From NCBI RefSeq assembly GCF_040939785.1, contig NZ_CP162553.1:3286001-3350000 (forward strand): DNA of 64,000 bases. The letters run 5' to 3'. The position numbers and the translations under genes are program-made. Origin of the DNA: Bradyrhizobium lupini (GTDB taxonomy: Bacteria; Pseudomonadota; Alphaproteobacteria; Rhizobiales; Xanthobacteraceae). The notes beneath the pieces were generated by a model that was not told where the DNA came from, ran no database searches, and was given only the letters and a program-made list of their open reading frames with translations. Of this stretch, positions 1-8,561 are shown piece after piece; within the stretch, counting starts at the first letter, position 1, and every line of letters begins with the position of its first letter.

Positions 1-611
1 CCAACCAGCTCTTTCCGCACGGCTTCGTCATCCCCATGAGCACGGAGATGACGATCACACAGTGGCACGTGCCGGTCGACGACGAGAACTGCTACTGGTA
101 CGCGATCTTCACCAGTTATTCGAACCCCGTGGACAAGCAGAAGATGCGCGACCAGCGGCTCGAGCTCTATGAGCTGCCGGATTACAAATCGCGCAAGAAC
201 GGGACGAACGATTACGGCTTCGATCCGCACGAGCAGCAGACGGCGACCTATACCGGCATGGGCACCGACATCAACGTCCACGACCAGTGGGCGGTGGAAT
301 CGATGGGCGCGATCCAGGACCGCACCCGGGAGCACCTCGGCACGAGCGACAAGGCGATCGTGCAGTACCGGCGCCTGCTGCGGCAGGAGATCGAGAAGGT
401 CGCAGGCGGCGAGAAGCCGATGCTGCATCTCGACGAGGCCACCGCACGTTCGATCCAGGGTCCGGCGACCATGGACGGCATCGGGCCGACCCGAGGCTGG
501 GAGATCTACTGGATGGAAGTCGACGTCAAGCGCCGCCGCAGCGCGCCGTGGACGGCGCCGGTGCCGAAGGAGATCGCGGACAACGTGCATCGCCTGACGG
601 CGGCGGAGTGA
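1..611 (+). CDS. Rieske-type aromatic ring-hydroxylating oxygenase, large subunit (C-terminal part, truncated by window start)
   Basis: The reading frame is open from base 3, so the true start lies outside the window; about 202 codons are visible. The sequence resembles the C-terminal catalytic half of phthalate 4,5-dioxygenase/vanillate demethylase-type oxygenases: it has the family's QWHVPVDD segment, the YTGMG..INVHDQWAVES block around an iron-ligand region, and the QDRTREHLGTSD segment. The N-terminal Rieske [2Fe-2S] domain would be upstream. This class uses a reductase partner and O2 to hydroxylate or demethylate aromatic acids. The substrate cannot be read from this part. Family assignment is firm; subfamily is inference. 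Confidence 0.8.
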   Translation, partial: NQLFPHGFVIPMSTEMTITQWHVPVDDENCYWYAIFTSYSNPVDKQKMRDQRLELYELPDYKSRKNGTNDYGFDPHEQQTATYTGMGTDINVHDQWAVESMGAIQDRTREHLGTSDKAIVQYRRLLRQEIEKVAGGEKPMLHLDEATARSIQGPATMDGIGPTRGWEIYWMEVDVKRRRSAPWTAPVPKEIADNVHRLTAAE

Positions 612-662
612 TAATGCAGTTCGCCGCTAGCGAGGCGAGACGGCGGCTCCACATTCTTCGCT

Positions 663-762
663 GTCATGCTCCGCGAAAGCGGGGCATCCAGTACGTCGCG
701 GCCTCTCGTGAACACACGGACGTCTCTGGAATACTGGATCGTCCGCCTTCGCGGACGATGAC
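663..762. repeat. Palindromic intergenic repeat, family E (copy 1)
   Basis: About 100 bp with complementary ends: GTCAT...CATCCAGTA at the left and TACTGGATCG...GATGAC at the right, with an internal hairpin (CGTCCGCCTTCGCGGACG-like). A related element lies at 50846-50963. It fills the gap between the oxygenase and the glutamine-synthetase-like gene. Confidence 0.6.
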
Positions 763-804
763 AGTGTGCGCTATACTCTCGCCGAGCAAGAAGGAACTGC
801 CAAA

Positions 805-2241
805 GTGACTTTCGTCGCGCGTCATGCGCTGTGGTCGGATGAGCAGAAGGACGCCGCATTGCGCGTGCGGCGCATCGTCGACGAGAAGAATCTCGAGGTC
901 ATCCGCCTCGCCTTCCCGGACCAGCACGGCATTTTGCGCGGCAAGACCATCGTCGCCTCCGAGGCGATCGCCTCGCTGGAGAGCGGCTGCTCCATCACCA
1001 CCACCATGCTCGCCAAGGACACCTCGCACCGCACGGTGTTTCCGGTGTTCACGTCAGGCGGCGGCTTCGGCATGAAGGAGATGGAGGGCGCGGCCGACGT
1101 GCTGATGGTCGCCGATCCCACGACGTTTCGCGTTTTGCCATGGGCGCCAACCACGGGCTGGGTTCTCTGCGACCTCTATTTCAACGACGGCCGTCCCGTG
1201 CCGTTCGCGACGCGCGGGCTCTATCGCAAGGTGCTCGACGAGCTCGCAAGTCGCGGCCATGATTTCGTGGCAGGCCTCGAGGTCGAATTCCACATCTTCA
1301 AGCTCGACGATCCGCATATGCGCCCGGAGGATGCCGGCCAGCCCGGCACACCGCCTTCGGTGAGCCTGCTCAGCCACGGCTATCAATACCTCACCGAGCA
1401 GCGCTTCGACCAGATGGAGCCGGTGCTGGAGATCTTGCGGCGTGACATCGTCGCGCTCGGTCTGCCCTTGCGCTCGGTCGAGGTGGAGTTCGGGCCGAGC
1501 CAGTGCGAATTCACCTTCGCCCCGAAGAAAGGCATTGAGCCCGCGGACAACATGGTGCTGTTTCGCTCTGCCGTGAAGCAGATCGCGCACCGCCACGGCT
1601 ATCACGCCACGTTCATGTGCCGGCCGAAGCTGCCGAACCTGTTCGCGAGCGGCTGGCATCTGCACCAATCGGTGGTCTCGCGCGCGAGCGGCGAGAACCA
1701 GTTCATGGCCAAAGACGGCGGCGAGCCGCTCAGCGCGTTCGCCCGCGCCTGGCTTGCGGGCCTGCTCGACCACGCCCGCGCGTCGACCGTGTTCACCACC
1801 CCGACCATCAATGGCTACAAGCGCTACCGCTCCTATTCGCTGGCGCCGGACCGCGCGATCTGGGGCCGCGACAATCGCGGCGTGATGATCCGCGTGCTCG
1901 GCGACGCCGGCGACGCCGCCACGCGCCTGGAAAACCGCATCGGCGAGCCCGCCGCCAATCCCTATCTCTACATGGCCTCGCAGATCCTCTCCGGCCTCGA
2001 CGGGGTCGACCGCAAGCTCGATCCCGGCCCGTCGGCCGACACGCCTTACGAAACCAAGGCGCCGCTGTTGCCGAAATCGCTGCGCGACGCGGTCAGCGCG
2101 CTGAAGGACGATCCGTTCTTCCGCGAAAAGCTCGGGCCTGAGTTCGTCGATTATTACACCCACATCAAGAATGCCGAGATCGACCGCTTCCTGTCCGAGG
2201 TGACCGACTGGGAGCACCGCGAATATTTCGAGGTGTTTTGA
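805..2241 (+). CDS. Glutamine synthetase-like ligase (GlnA-type gamma-glutamyl ligase)
   Basis: This 478-residue protein has the glutamine synthetase beta-grasp and catalytic domains: GLEVEFHIF carries the first catalytic glutamates, followed by VEVEFGPSQCEF, the GWHLHQS ATP-binding histidine region and the NRIGEPAANPYLYMA segment with the catalytic Arg-Glu. I chose GTG at 805 because AAGGAA lies 8 bases upstream; an ATG at 766 would add 13 residues with no good ribosome site. Paralogues of this kind often act on amines or amino compounds rather than on ammonia assimilation. Its position behind an aromatic oxygenase suggests a catabolic role, which is inference. Confidence 0.8.
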   Translation: MTFVARHALWSDEQKDAALRVRRIVDEKNLEVIRLAFPDQHGILRGKTIVASEAIASLESGCSITTTMLAKDTSHRTVFPVFTSGGGFGMKEMEGAADVLMVADPTTFRVLPWAPTTGWVLCDLYFNDGRPVPFATRGLYRKVLDELASRGHDFVAGLEVEFHIFKLDDPHMRPEDAGQPGTPPSVSLLSHGYQYLTEQRFDQMEPVLEILRRDIVALGLPLRSVEVEFGPSQCEFTFAPKKGIEPADNMVLFRSAVKQIAHRHGYHATFMCRPKLPNLFASGWHLHQSVVSRASGENQFMAKDGGEPLSAFARAWLAGLLDHARASTVFTTPTINGYKRYRSYSLAPDRAIWGRDNRGVMIRVLGDAGDAATRLENRIGEPAANPYLYMASQILSGLDGVDRKLDPGPSADTPYETKAPLLPKSLRDAVSALKDDPFFREKLGPEFVDYYTHIKNAEIDRFLSEVTDWEHREYFEVF

Positions 2242-2397
2242 GCCAGACACGCCCTCACCTCCCCGTGAGGCGACTTCGTCCGCTCAGTTCCGACGACATT
2301 TCACCGCTCCCGACGAAGCCATTTTCCAAGGCCCACGAAAACCGCCGGAAAGACGGGCGATGTAGATTTGCTCCGTGATCAACAAAGGAGTTCGGTC

Positions 2398-2484
2398 ATG
2401 TGGGGTCATCTGTTCAGTTTGATCTATCGCCTGTCCTGCCGCGCCACTCTGATTGAGATCGGGGCGGGTCGCTCGTCGCGATAG
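2398..2484 (+). CDS. Possible 28-residue small protein
   Basis: ATG at 2398 is preceded by AAAGGAG at about 8 bases, one of the best ribosome sites in this stretch. The peptide is short, with a hydrophobic start (MWGHLFSLIYRL) and a basic C-terminus. It lies 50 bases before the secreted protein at 2535. I recognise no family. Evidence is only the ribosome site and the clean frame. Confidence 0.3.
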   Translation: MWGHLFSLIYRLSCRATLIEIGAGRSSR

Positions 2485-2534
2485 AGGCCCAGCGGATTTA
2501 GGTAAGAGCGATTGACTAGCGAACGGAGGGTGTC

Positions 2535-2900
2535 ATGCGAAAGCTGATCGTGATCGCGGCAATGTCGCTGCTGGCAAGCCAGGCCTATGCCGGCGGACCA
2601 CGGAGCCTTAGCCTTGCGGCGACAAATGCGAGCCAGCAGACCGCCGAGCCGGGAACGACAGCAGCCACGCCGCCACAAGCTCCGGCGGCAGCACCCACGA
2701 ATGTCCAGACGGCGACCACGGCCGCAGCTTCAACGTCTCCGGCAGCGACTGCGACGACAACCGCGATCGCTCCGGCCGCAACTCAGTCCAGTGCCGCGCC
2801 GATTGCCAGCACAAGAGAAACGACCAAGCCGAAACGTCGCCAGCCATCCACCGAGGCCCGCGTGATTCGCGAACTGCATCGGCACGGGATTTACTGGTGA
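2535..2900 (+). CDS. Small secreted Ala/Thr/Pro-rich protein of unknown function
   Basis: This 121-residue protein opens with a Sec signal peptide (MRKLIVIAAMSLLASQAYAG, cleavage after AYA). The mature chain is a low-complexity Ala/Thr/Pro/Ser tract to about residue 95, then a basic tail (TKPKRRQPSTEARVI) ending RELHRHGIYW. The tail is the only part that looks constrained. GGAGGG precedes the start. It is probably a periplasmic or cell-envelope protein with a disordered linker; function unknown. Confidence 0.6.
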   Translation: MRKLIVIAAMSLLASQAYAGGPRSLSLAATNASQQTAEPGTTAATPPQAPAAAPTNVQTATTAAASTSPAATATTTAIAPAATQSSAAPIASTRETTKPKRRQPSTEARVIRELHRHGIYW

Positions 2901-2908
2901 TTGCCAAT

Positions 2909-3028
2909 GTCGTCCTGGCGAAAGCCAGGACCCATTACCCCAGGGAAAAGTTGTCGCACGCGGCTGCTAACCGCCAATCTTCGCCAAACTGAATTCGGTG
3001 GCTATGGGTCCTGGCTTTCGCCAGGACG
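2909..3028. repeat. Palindromic intergenic repeat, family B (copy 1)
   Basis: The ends are long inverted repeats: GTCGTCCTGGCGAAAGCCAG at the left and its near-complement CTGGCTTTCGCCAGGACGA at the right, each containing its own small hairpin. A second copy is at 45026-45166 and shares CAGGACCCATTACCCCAGG. It sits between two convergent genes, so it may also terminate transcription. Confidence 0.75.
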
Positions 3029-3066
3029 ATAACGTATGAGCGGCGCGCAGCATCGCGCCCTCACCC

Positions 3067-3780
3067 TCAAATCCCTAGATATTTGTGCTGCAGATCCGGC
3101 TCAGCCAACAGCTCGTCCGAGGTGCCGCTCCATACCGTCTTGCCGCGCTCGATGATGGTGTGGCGGTCGCAGATGCGGGCGAGGTGGTCGACGTTCTTGT
3201 CGACGACCAGGATCGACTGTCCCCGGCTCTTGAGCAGCGACAGGCAGCTCCAGATCTCTTCGCGGATCAGAGGCGCCAGGCCTTCGGTCGCTTCATCCAG
3301 GATGAGCAGCTTCGGGTTGGTCATCAGCGCGCGGCCGATGGCGAGCATCTGCTGCTCGCCGCCGGAGAGCTGGTTGCCCATATTGGAAGCGCGCTCGGCC
3401 AGGCGAGGAAACATCACGTAGATCGCCGCCAGCGTCCAGGGATTGCTGCTGCCGAAACGATCGGCCGCTGCCGCGACAAGGTTTTCGCGCACGGTGAGGT
3501 TCGGGAAGATCTGCCGCCCCTCGGGGACGAGGCCGACACCGAGTTGCGCGATCCTGTAGGACGGCTGCGTCCGCACTTCCGAGCCCGCAAAGCGGATGCT
3601 GCCGGCGCGCGCCGGCGTCAGGCCCATGATGGATCGGATGGTCGTGGTTTTGCCCATGCCGTTGCGCCCCATCAGCGAGACCATCTCGCCTGATTTGACC
3701 GACAGGGACAAGCCGAACAGCACCTGGGACAGGCCGTAGCAGGTCTCGATGCCGTCGACCTCGAGCAGCGTGTCATCCAT
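3067..3780 (-). CDS. Branched-chain-type (HAAT) ABC transporter ATPase, LivF-like
   Basis: This 237-residue cytoplasmic ATPase has Walker A GRNGMGKTT, signature LSGGEQQ and Walker B LLILDEATEG. The protein ends ...KYLGI, as is common for LivF. Its ATG overlaps the end of the preceding livG by 8 bases (ATGGATGA), so it is the last gene of a four-gene livH-M-G-F operon on this strand. No binding protein is attached to the operon. The transported compound is unknown; nearby aromatic genes make an aromatic or organic acid possible. Confidence 0.88.
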   Translation of the reverse strand: MDDTLLEVDGIETCYGLSQVLFGLSLSVKSGEMVSLMGRNGMGKTTTIRSIMGLTPARAGSIRFAGSEVRTQPSYRIAQLGVGLVPEGRQIFPNLTVRENLVAAAADRFGSSNPWTLAAIYVMFPRLAERASNMGNQLSGGEQQMLAIGRALMTNPKLLILDEATEGLAPLIREEIWSCLSLLKSRGQSILVVDKNVDHLARICDRHTIIERGKTVWSGTSDELLAEPDLQHKYLGI

Positions 3781-4541
3781 GGTGCGTCACCACATGGGCC
3801 TCGCCGAGATAGGCGCGCTTGACGTCCTCGTTCGCCCAGAATCGCGGCCGGATCGCCGGAGGCGATGACGCGGCCATAGACCAGCACGGAGATGCGGTCG
3901 GCGAGCGCAAACACCGCCGGCATGTCGTGTTCGACCAGGACGATCGAGACCTCCTTGCGCAGCTCCTGGAGCAGCTGCACCATGCGCTGGGATTCGGTGA
4001 CGCCGAGTCCCGCCATCGGCTCGTCGAGCAGCAAAAGTTTCGGCTTGCTTGCCAGCGCAACCGCCAGCTCGATCTGGCGACGCTCGCCATGGCTGAGCCT
4101 GGACACCAGGACATCGGCACGATGGACGAGACCGACGCGATCGAGCGCGGCATGCGCGGCATCGCGCAGGCCCTTCTCCTTGCGTGCATCGGCGAAGAAG
4201 CGGAACGAGGTGCCGGCATGCGCTTGCGCCGCGAGCGCGACATTGTCGGCGGCGGTGAAATCGAGCAGCAGCGAGGTGATCTGGAAAGAACGTGCCAGGC
4301 CCAGCGCGCAGCGGCGATAGGCCGGCAGATAGGTGATGTCGCGCCCCGCCAGCGAGACGCTGCCGGAATGCGGCTCCAGATGCCCTGTGAGCTGGCTGAT
4401 CAGCGTGGTCTTGCCGGCGCCGTTCGGGCCGATGATGGCGTGCAGCTCGCCTGCCGCAACGTCGAGCGAGACGTTGTCCGTCGCAATGATGCCGCCGAAG
4501 CGGCGCACCAGCCTGTCGACGCGGAGCAGCGGCTCAGCCAC
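3773..4541 (-). pseudogene. HAAT ABC transporter ATPase, LivG-like, with a C-terminal frameshift
   Basis: The first 230 or so residues are a normal LivG (Walker A GPNGAGKTT, signature LSHGERR, Walker B LLLLDEPMAGL, H-loop VEHDM). After GDPAAI the frame runs into arginine-rich nonsense, while the other frame continues with the expected LivG ending ANEDVKRAYLGEAHVV and stops at 3773, just inside livF. Removing one base near 3838 restores the whole gene. The remnant is normal in length and overlaps its neighbours as an intact operon would, so a sequencing indel is likely. Confidence 0.85.
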
Positions 4542-5478
4542 GATTGAGCCTCCCGAGCAGGCCCATGATGCCGCCGCGGCCGAACAGCACGATCAGCAGC
4601 AGCAGCGGACCCATGATCAGCGCCCAGTATTCGGTGAGCTGCGACAAGAACTCTTCCAGCAACAAATACACCACCGCGCCGATGACCGGACCGAACAGCG
4701 TGCCCATGCCCCCGAGGATCACCATCACCATGAGGTCGCCGGAACGGGTCCAGTACATCGCGGCCGGGCTGACGAAATCGGTGTTGTTGGCGAGCAGCGC
4801 GCCGGCGAGGCCGCACATCATGCCCGAGATGACGAAGCAGACCAGCTGGTAGCGTTTCGAGGGAAAGCCGATCGCCTGCATGCGCTGCTCGTTGGAGCGC
4901 AGGCCCTGCAGGACGAGGCCAAAGCGCGAATTGACGATGCGCCAGATCAGGAAGACCACGCCGAACAGGCAGGCGAGGCAGAGATAATAGAATTGCGTGC
5001 GGTTCGACAGATTAATCAGCCCGGAGAAGTCGCTGCGCTTGTAGACGGTGAGGCCGTCATCGCCGCCATAACGCGCCAGCCCCGAGGCGACGTAATAGGC
5101 CATCTGCGCGAACGCCAGCGTGATCATGATGAAATAGACGCCGCGGGTGCGCAAAGACAGCGCGCCGATCACCAACGCATAAAGCGCGGAGGCCGCAAGC
5201 GCGACCGGAAACTGGATGAAGCCCGAGCCCACGCCTTCCTGCGCCAGCATGCCGACCGCATAGCCGCCGATGCCGAGATAGGCGGCGTGGCCAAAACTCA
5301 TCATGCCGCCAAAACCCATGATGAGGTTGAGGCTCGCGGCCGCCAGGGCCAGGATGACGATGCGGGTGAGCAGCGTCAGGATGAAGATGTTGCCGGATGC
5401 TTGCGAATAGAGCGGCAGCAGCACGAGACCCGTCAGCAGCAGGACCGTGACGACCTTGCTCACAGTGAAAGCCTTCAT
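4534..5478 (-). CDS. HAAT ABC transporter permease, LivM-like
   Basis: A 314-residue inner-membrane permease with about eight hydrophobic segments and the LivM hallmark LNLIMGFGGMMSFGHAAYLG near residues 50-69. The later EAA-type region includes RSNEQRMQAIGF. It overlaps livH by 4 bases (ATGA) upstream and livG by 8 bases downstream. Pairs with LivH to form the translocation pore. Confidence 0.88.
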   Translation of the reverse strand: MKAFTVSKVVTVLLLTGLVLLPLYSQASGNIFILTLLTRIVILALAAASLNLIMGFGGMMSFGHAAYLGIGGYAVGMLAQEGVGSGFIQFPVALAASALYALVIGALSLRTRGVYFIMITLAFAQMAYYVASGLARYGGDDGLTVYKRSDFSGLINLSNRTQFYYLCLACLFGVVFLIWRIVNSRFGLVLQGLRSNEQRMQAIGFPSKRYQLVCFVISGMMCGLAGALLANNTDFVSPAAMYWTRSGDLMVMVILGGMGTLFGPVIGAVVYLLLEEFLSQLTEYWALIMGPLLLLIVLFGRGGIMGLLGRLNRG

Positions 5479-6395
5479 CGGCGGTTGGCCGGAAACAGCC
5501 CCTCCGGACGCACCACCAGCACGATAGCCATCAGCAGATAGATCAGCATGGAGGACAGCGCGGGCGCGGCGGTGGAGGCCGCGGCGCCGCTCAGCACCTG
5601 CCGCAGCAGATTGGGCAGGAAGGCGCGGCCGAGGGTGTCGATCATGCCGACGAAGATCGCGGCCAGGAACGCGCCGCGGATCGAACCGATACCGCCGATC
5701 ACGATGATGACGAAGGCGAGGATCAGAATGTTCTCGCCCATGCCGATCTGCACGGTGAGGATCGGCGCCTGCATCAAGCCGGCAAGGCCCGCGAGCGCGG
5801 CACCGAGACCGAACACCAGGGTGTAGAGCAGCTTGATGTTGATGCCGAGCGCACCGATCATCTCGCGATTGGAGGCGCCGGCCCGGATCAGCATGCCGAT
5901 GCGGGTGCGCATCACGCCGAGATAGAGCAGCAGCGCAACCAGCAGCGCCACGACGATGATGGCGAGGCGATAAGCGGGATAGTGAATGCCCGGCAGGATC
6001 GGCACCGGCACGGTGAGCCAGGCCGGCAGCGGCAGCGCAAGGCCGGCCGGCCCCCAGATCAGCCGCACGGCCTCGTTGAAGAACAGGATCAGGCCGAAGG
6101 TCGCGAGCACGTGGTCAAGATGGTCTCGTCCGTAGAGATGCCGCAGCGCGGTCATCTCGAGCACGATGCCGAGCACGAGCGTCGCGCCGAGCGCCAATAG
6201 CGCACCGAGCAGGAAGCTGCCGGTCCAGGCTGCGAAGGTCGCGGCGAAATAGGCGCCCATCATGTACAGCGAGCCGTGCGCGAGGTTGACGAGATCCATG
6301 ATCCCGAACACCAGCGTCAGGCCGGCGGCGAGCAGGAACAGCAGCAGGCCAAACTGCAATCCGTTCAAGAACTGTTCGACGACGAGCAGCATCAA
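5475..6395 (-). CDS. HAAT ABC transporter permease, LivH-like
   Basis: A 306-residue inner-membrane permease that begins with MMLLVVEQFLNGLQFGLLLF and has the LivH motif VFGIMDLVNLAHGSLYMMGAY. It is the first gene of the minus-strand livHMGF operon. The expected periplasmic binding protein does not precede it; one of the unattached HAAT binding proteins at 17.7 or 20.6 kb could serve it, which is inference. Confidence 0.88.
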   Translation of the reverse strand: MMLLVVEQFLNGLQFGLLLFLLAAGLTLVFGIMDLVNLAHGSLYMMGAYFAATFAAWTGSFLLGALLALGATLVLGIVLEMTALRHLYGRDHLDHVLATFGLILFFNEAVRLIWGPAGLALPLPAWLTVPVPILPGIHYPAYRLAIIVVALLVALLLYLGVMRTRIGMLIRAGASNREMIGALGINIKLLYTLVFGLGAALAGLAGLMQAPILTVQIGMGENILILAFVIIVIGGIGSIRGAFLAAIFVGMIDTLGRAFLPNLLRQVLSGAAASTAAPALSSMLIYLLMAIVLVVRPEGLFPANRR

Positions 6396-6701
6396 AACTC
6401 TTTCAGGCGCACGCAGGTTCGCGCCGATGTTCGAACACGGTCGCCATCAGTGAAAGAGCTCCCCCTGCCTGGACAAGGCGGAAAAATGGGTAATGGCAGT
6501 ATCGTTCCGAGGCAAGAGCGATTCGACACCCAACATGCACTTTGTTGCATGCCGATGCATCCGATCGGTCCTGGCCCTGCAATCGGTCTTGCAAGAAGAC
6601 TGCCGCGCAGGATGGGTCAACCTGCCGCACCCAAACGGATCACCCTCCCTCCGTTGCGGGAGAGAGGGTGTGAATTCGTCGCAACGTGTGGATGGAGACG
6701 C
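6396..6701. other. Non-coding stretch upstream of livH
   Basis: About 300 bases with no convincing gene. It must carry the livH promoter on the minus strand. I see a short inverted repeat of the CCCTCCC...GGGAGAGGG kind at 6645-6671 and repeated ATGCA/TGCAT words at 6534-6560, but no site I can name. Confidence 0.4.
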
Positions 6702-6920
6702 CTAGTGCGACGTCATCTGCCGGCGAAGGTCATCCGGCTCGGCAAGCACGCTGTTGGCCGTCGAGGCCTCCAGCGCCGCCATCCGGAACAGATAGGCGAG
6801 CGTCGCCAATCCGGTGTCTTCCGCCATCTGCGCGAGTTCGAGCGCCATGTCGGACATGTAGCCCAGATTTTCGTCCTTGATCTGCGCCATGATCTGGCTG
6901 TCCCGCATCATGTTCGACAT
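6702..6920 (-). CDS. Small protein encoded immediately after bjaI
   Basis: A 72-residue acidic, Met-rich, probably helical protein starting MSNMMRDSQIMAQIKDENLG. Its ATG lies one base beyond the bjaI stop codon, so it is translationally coupled to it and probably made from the same transcript. No signal peptide or membrane segment. I do not recognise the family; the tight coupling suggests a role linked to quorum sensing. Confidence 0.55.
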   Translation of the reverse strand: MSNMMRDSQIMAQIKDENLGYMSDMALELAQMAEDTGLATLAYLFRMAALEASTANSVLAEPDDLRRQMTSH

Positions 6921-6921
6921 C

Positions 6922-7582
6922 TCAGGCGCTCTTTCGTTGCGCGGCAGCGAGGCCGCAGAGGTTGGCAAGGGCGATGCAATTGATACGCGGACCGTCCTGT
7001 TGGACGATGGAAGGCACGCCGATGCGATCATGCAGGGCATCGAGCGTCTCGCGGAGAATGTCGATCGTCGCCGCCATGGTCCATGCGTTCTCCACCAGTG
7101 CCGGCAGACCGAGCGGGGTCACGACGAAGCCGGCCTCATGAAAGCGCGGCAACCACCAGGTTTCCATGATCGCGCTGACCTGCGCGATCCCCTGACCGAG
7201 GCAGAACTCCTGCACGGCCGCCATCAGTTGCAGGTTGAGCGCGCCGTCGCGGCGATCGCGCACGACGAAGTAGCGCGACCATTCCCAGACCAGAGGATCC
7301 ACCGGGTAGCCGCGCACCGCTGCCAGATGGGGAAAGACCTCGCTCATCATCGAAGGCTTGGTGGTCGGGTAGAGCCGGTGACCGCCGATGACGCGGCGTC
7401 CCTCCAGCGCAAGCAGATAAACGGTGTCCTCGTCGTCATAGGAATCGATTTCGCGGCAATCCGGCCTGCGCAGCGTCTCCCCAGCGCCGCTCTTCGACGA
7501 AGATGTCGTGCCGCAGCCGAAAATGCTGATCGAGTACATCTTCGTAAAGGTGGCGATTTACTGCAGAAATGGCGTGAATCAT
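6922..7582 (-). pseudogene. bjaI: Acyl-homoserine-lactone synthase, BjaI-type, frameshifted
   Basis: The N-terminus MIHAISAVNRHLYEDVLDQH..RLRHDIFVEERRW starts at 7582 behind GGGGG, and the remainder, from ETLRRPDCREIDSYDDEDTV through EWSRYFVV to AAAQRKSA, lies in another frame. One extra G in a GGGG run (CCCC at 7479-7482 on the plus strand) causes the break; with GGG the junction reads EERRWETLRRPD, as expected. It closely resembles the Bradyrhizobium BjaI family, which makes isovaleryl-homoserine lactone from isovaleryl-CoA and SAM. All key LuxI-family residues visible in the two halves are present. As read, no enzyme would be made; a homopolymer sequencing error is quite possible. Confidence 0.85.
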
Positions 7583-7638
7583 GAAAACCCCCATTCATCC
7601 TCAATGGAGGGCACCCTCTGCGAAAAGAGGATGGTTCG

Positions 7639-7660
7639 GTATTGGGAAATTTCCCAGTAC
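7639..7660. promoter_or_regulatory. Lux-box-like palindrome upstream of bjaI
   Basis: A 22-bp inverted repeat with a single mismatched pair; its core TGGGAAATTTCCCA (7643-7656) is a perfect palindrome. It sits between the bjaR stop and the bjaI start, centred about 67 bases before the bjaI ATG, where a BjaR-isovaleryl-HSL activator site would be expected. Assignment to BjaR is inference from position and symmetry. Confidence 0.6.
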
Positions 7661-7665
7661 GTCGC

Positions 7666-8394
7666 TTAGGGATTGATGATCTTGTTGCGAATCGCCAGTG
7701 CTACCGCATGCGTACGGTTGACGGCTCCGAGCTTGCGCCCGGCGGTTGCAAGATGCTCTTCGGCGGTGCGCTGCGTGATGTGCAGGATCTCGCCGATTTC
7801 CCAGGCCGATTTGCCCTGCGAGGCCCAGGCGATCACCTCGCGCTCGCGCGGGGTGAGGCGTGCCGAGGGATACGGCGCTGGATCGAGCAGACGGCGAATG
7901 TGGTCGAAGCCATACATCGCCATCAGGTGCAGTGCCGGCTTGCTGCGGGGATTGAGGTCGAGATGGACGCCCCCGAGCGACACCGCGGCCTCGTAGCCGG
8001 TGAGTCCGTGGATCGGCACAATGAAGCCGCGCGTCATGCGAAAATCGGTGGCGCGGTTCATCACCTCGGCCGCGTTCGGCTCGAGCTCCGCATCATAGGG
8101 TGCTTCCGACCATTCGAACGGGTTGACTGACTGGCGGCACAACCGCACCACCGGGTCGAAACGGTCGTAGTTATTTTCGGTGTAGAGACCAAACCAGCCC
8201 GCGGGCCAGCGCTTGGCGAGCACCATCTGTGCAAACTGTTGGTCGGGATTGGGCAACCCCGTCACGATGATAGTTTCAAAACCGAAGCGACCAAAGGCCG
8301 ATTCGAGCGCATTCATGGCGTCGGGCACCTTGCGATAGGCCCCAAGCCCCTCGATGAAGTCGAGCGCTTCCCGGCCATAATCCACGGCGGACAT
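7666..8394 (-). CDS. bjaR: LuxR-family quorum-sensing regulator, BjaR-type
   Basis: This 242-residue protein has an N-terminal autoinducer-binding domain with the conserved W..Y...DP pattern (GWFGLYTENNYDRFDPVV) and a C-terminal GerE helix-turn-helix (LTPREREVIAWASQGKSAW..IG, HLATAGRKLGAVNRT). I start it at ATG 8394 (MSAVDYGREALDF); a longer frame upstream adds residues unlike the family. It lies directly upstream of bjaI in the same direction, the usual bjaR-bjaI arrangement. It should bind isovaleryl-HSL at high affinity and activate bjaI. Confidence 0.88.
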   Translation of the reverse strand: MSAVDYGREALDFIEGLGAYRKVPDAMNALESAFGRFGFETIIVTGLPNPDQQFAQMVLAKRWPAGWFGLYTENNYDRFDPVVRLCRQSVNPFEWSEAPYDAELEPNAAEVMNRATDFRMTRGFIVPIHGLTGYEAAVSLGGVHLDLNPRSKPALHLMAMYGFDHIRRLLDPAPYPSARLTPREREVIAWASQGKSAWEIGEILHITQRTAEEHLATAGRKLGAVNRTHAVALAIRNKIINP

Positions 8395-8561
8395 CGGTGC
8401 GTTTCCTGACCCTCGCTGTGCGATATAGCACGTCTTGGGGCACTGCCTCAATTCACGGATTCCGTAGTTTCCCGGTATCCCATTGACCCCGAAGGCTTAA
8501 TCTACTTGTGGAAGAAGGGACGTCAAGATACACCTACAATGTCTGAAGCGGGGAAACCACG

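Noticed and set aside
6403..6705. Possible small genes in the livH upstream gap
   Set aside because: Frames on both strands are short, lack ribosome sites and have codon use unlike neighbouring genes.
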